Shown piece after piece: positions 5,054-5,919 of a stretch of 5,919 bases of DNA (its first letter is position 1; each line of letters opens with the position of its first letter). The notes below the pieces were generated by a model. That model made no database searches. It saw only the letters and a program-made list of their open reading frames with translations, and was not told the DNA's origin. The translations under genes and the position numbers were made by a program. The DNA comes from Candidatus Njordarchaeota archaeon (lineage in GTDB: Archaea > Asgardarchaeota > Njordarchaeia > Njordarchaeales > JAHKLH01), in assembly GCA_029856635.1 (NCBI GenBank), contig JAHKLH010000101.1, positions 1 to 5,919 of the forward strand, in the 5' to 3' direction.

Positions 5054-5889
5054 TGACACAAAAGCATTTGGATACATTAAACGAATTGATGCGTACTGTA
5101 TGGATAGAGGTTGGCGGAAAACCTGCAATTTGTCTTGTATTCAAAATTGTCGGTAAAATTGAGATTTTGCTTGATGAATTTAGAAGAGTAGTTTTTGATC
5201 ACTCATTAATCGAAAATTTATTTATTGTTTATAGAGCTTATAAAAGAGGAAAGAAAGAAAAATTCTTTCAAACTTTAATCGATTTTATTAATCAATATAC
5301 GGAATATATTGCACAGGCATATTGCTTTGTAACAAAGAGAACTTTTCACCATTATGTAACTTTGATGTTTGCAAATTATCTCGAAGGAAACGAGGAGGCA
5401 ATGAAAGAATTGCTGGAGAAGATGAAGAATGGATTAATAAAAGCGAATCAAATCATCATGGCGATGAAAAGAAGGAAAGATTTATTCACAGACTTCATAA
5501 ATAAGCGGATAAAGCTCTCGAATTTCTTGAGGAAAGGCGATCTATATTACATAACTCAGGATCATCAACACATCCTATATCTCTGCAAGAGACATTTGAT
5601 AATCATCAATACCGATGATAATGAACGATTCATCCATATTGCTGGTACTGTATATATCGACTTAAAGAAGAAGCTATTTGCGGATTGGTTATCAGCAAAG
5701 AAAGTTCTCTATGCAATCTTCAAGCGCAGATTCTCGAGTTTAAGTAAACATGCAGAACGCTATGCGTATTCTTTCGATTCGCATTACATCTCTCGATTAT
5801 TAAAGAAATTATTGAAGTATGACTTGCCGTCGAAAATTCGTGCTAAAATTTTCGAAGCTTTATTAATTCTACAGCAAGTTGAATTATAG
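5044..5889 (+). CDS. unknown helical protein, paralogue B of a tandem pair
   Basis: Encodes 281 residues from ATG 5044, with in-frame alternatives at 5050 and 5053 that would change the N-terminus by only two or three residues. It is a divergent paralogue of the preceding product, sharing its order of segments: a variable beta-like N-terminus (AICLVFKIVGKIEILLDE), a helical middle (55-150) with FFQTLIDFINQY and MKRRK, a beta-rich section (about 167-215, containing HILYLCKRHLIIIN), and a basic helical C-terminus with LYAIFKRR and LPSKIRA. The most conserved parts are basic, which could mean nucleic-acid or acidic-protein binding, but no known motif, Cys cluster or catalytic signature is visible. 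The pair most likely arose by tandem duplication and then diverged heavily, possibly to form a heterodimer. Its stop overlaps the SD of the following gene. Confidence 0.75.
   Translation: MPMMTQKHLDTLNELMRTVWIEVGGKPAICLVFKIVGKIEILLDEFRRVVFDHSLIENLFIVYRAYKRGKKEKFFQTLIDFINQYTEYIAQAYCFVTKRTFHHYVTLMFANYLEGNEEAMKELLEKMKNGLIKANQIIMAMKRRKDLFTDFINKRIKLSNFLRKGDLYYITQDHQHILYLCKRHLIIINTDDNERFIHIAGTVYIDLKKKLFADWLSAKKVLYAIFKRRFSSLSKHAERYAYSFDSHYISRLLKKLLKYDLPSKIRAKIFEALLILQQVEL
5830..5855 (+). repeat. 9-bp perfect inverted repeat with 8-nt spacer near the end of paralogue B
   Basis: TCGAAAATT (5830-5838) and AATTTTCGA (5847-5855) flank CGTGCTAA, about 32 nt before the stop codon. The arms are AT-rich, so chance is a serious alternative. 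No T run follows directly, and a new gene starts at 5898, so it does not look like a terminator. Confidence 0.3.
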
Positions 5890-5897
5890 GTGGGAAT

Positions 5898-5919
5898 ATG
5901 AAATTAGAAGAATTCATTA
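5898..5919 (+). CDS. 5' start of a further gene (partial)
   Basis: ATG 5898 opens a frame reading MKLEEFI to the window edge. It is preceded by GGTGG (5889-5893), whose first G is the last base of the paralogue B stop TAG, with the same spacing seen before the other genes. The SD and 8-nt gap indicate a downstream operon member; seven residues allow no identification. Confidence 0.6.

Noticed and set aside
5322..5504. Plus-strand 60-codon frame with Cys residues inside paralogue B
   Set aside because: Lies wholly within a longer gene supported by paralogy, has no GGTG at the right distance, and its Cys residues do not form a zinc-finger pattern.
5830..5855. Intrinsic terminator at the end of paralogue B
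   Set aside because: The hairpin is inside the coding sequence, has AT-rich arms and no following T run, and the next gene begins right after the stop with an SD overlapping it.
1..5919. CRISPR array, tRNA or other structured RNA gene
   Set aside because: No regularly spaced direct repeats and no tRNA-like cloverleaf signature seen; gaps between genes are at most about 69 nt, too short to hold one.

Overview
The window is AT-rich and densely packed, with every supportable gene on the + strand. Nearly every gene has a GGTG Shine-Dalgarno core 5-7 nt before its start, which fits the archaeal anti-SD (…AUCACCUCC). Several genes overlap or nearly touch, and most small ones match no family I recognise. 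Together with the protein families present (Csx3, MoxR AAA+, DUF2201-type VWA), this suggests a thermophilic archaeon or, more likely, an archaeal virus or other mobile element. That is an inference: no capsid, integrase, replication gene, tRNA, rRNA or CRISPR array is visible to settle it.

Left part (1-1618): the 3' tail of an upstream gene, then four small genes. These are an acidic unknown (75-413), a Csx3/Crn3-like protein (455-757), a small single-pass membrane protein (796-1092) and an unknown of about 160 residues (1130-1618). The three internal gaps are about 37-41 nt. The leaders of the Csx3 and membrane-protein genes are near copies of each other (TTTTCGAGTATAA then GGTG), and a weaker version precedes the fourth gene. 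The Csx3-like protein keeps the residues implicated in cleaving cyclic tetra-adenylate, the second messenger of type III CRISPR, yet no cas gene lies in the window.

Right part (1688-5919): a probable second transcription unit. It holds a MoxR-type AAA+ ATPase (1688-2827) and a DUF2201-type protein (2854-4200) with an N-terminal zincin-like region and a C-terminal VWA domain. These are followed by two overlapping genes (4175-5053 and 5044-5889) that encode divergent tandem paralogues of no family I know. A further gene begins at 5898. MoxR ATPases and VWA proteins typically act as a chaperone or remodelling pair. Here the VWA metal site (MIDAS) is intact but the expected HExxH is HATMH, so the N-terminal domain is probably not a working protease.

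Most notable: (1) a Csx3 ring-nuclease-like gene outside any visible CRISPR locus, a candidate mobile-element counter-defence gene; (2) a compact MoxR, DUF2201-VWA, paralogue-A, paralogue-B module of unknown purpose.
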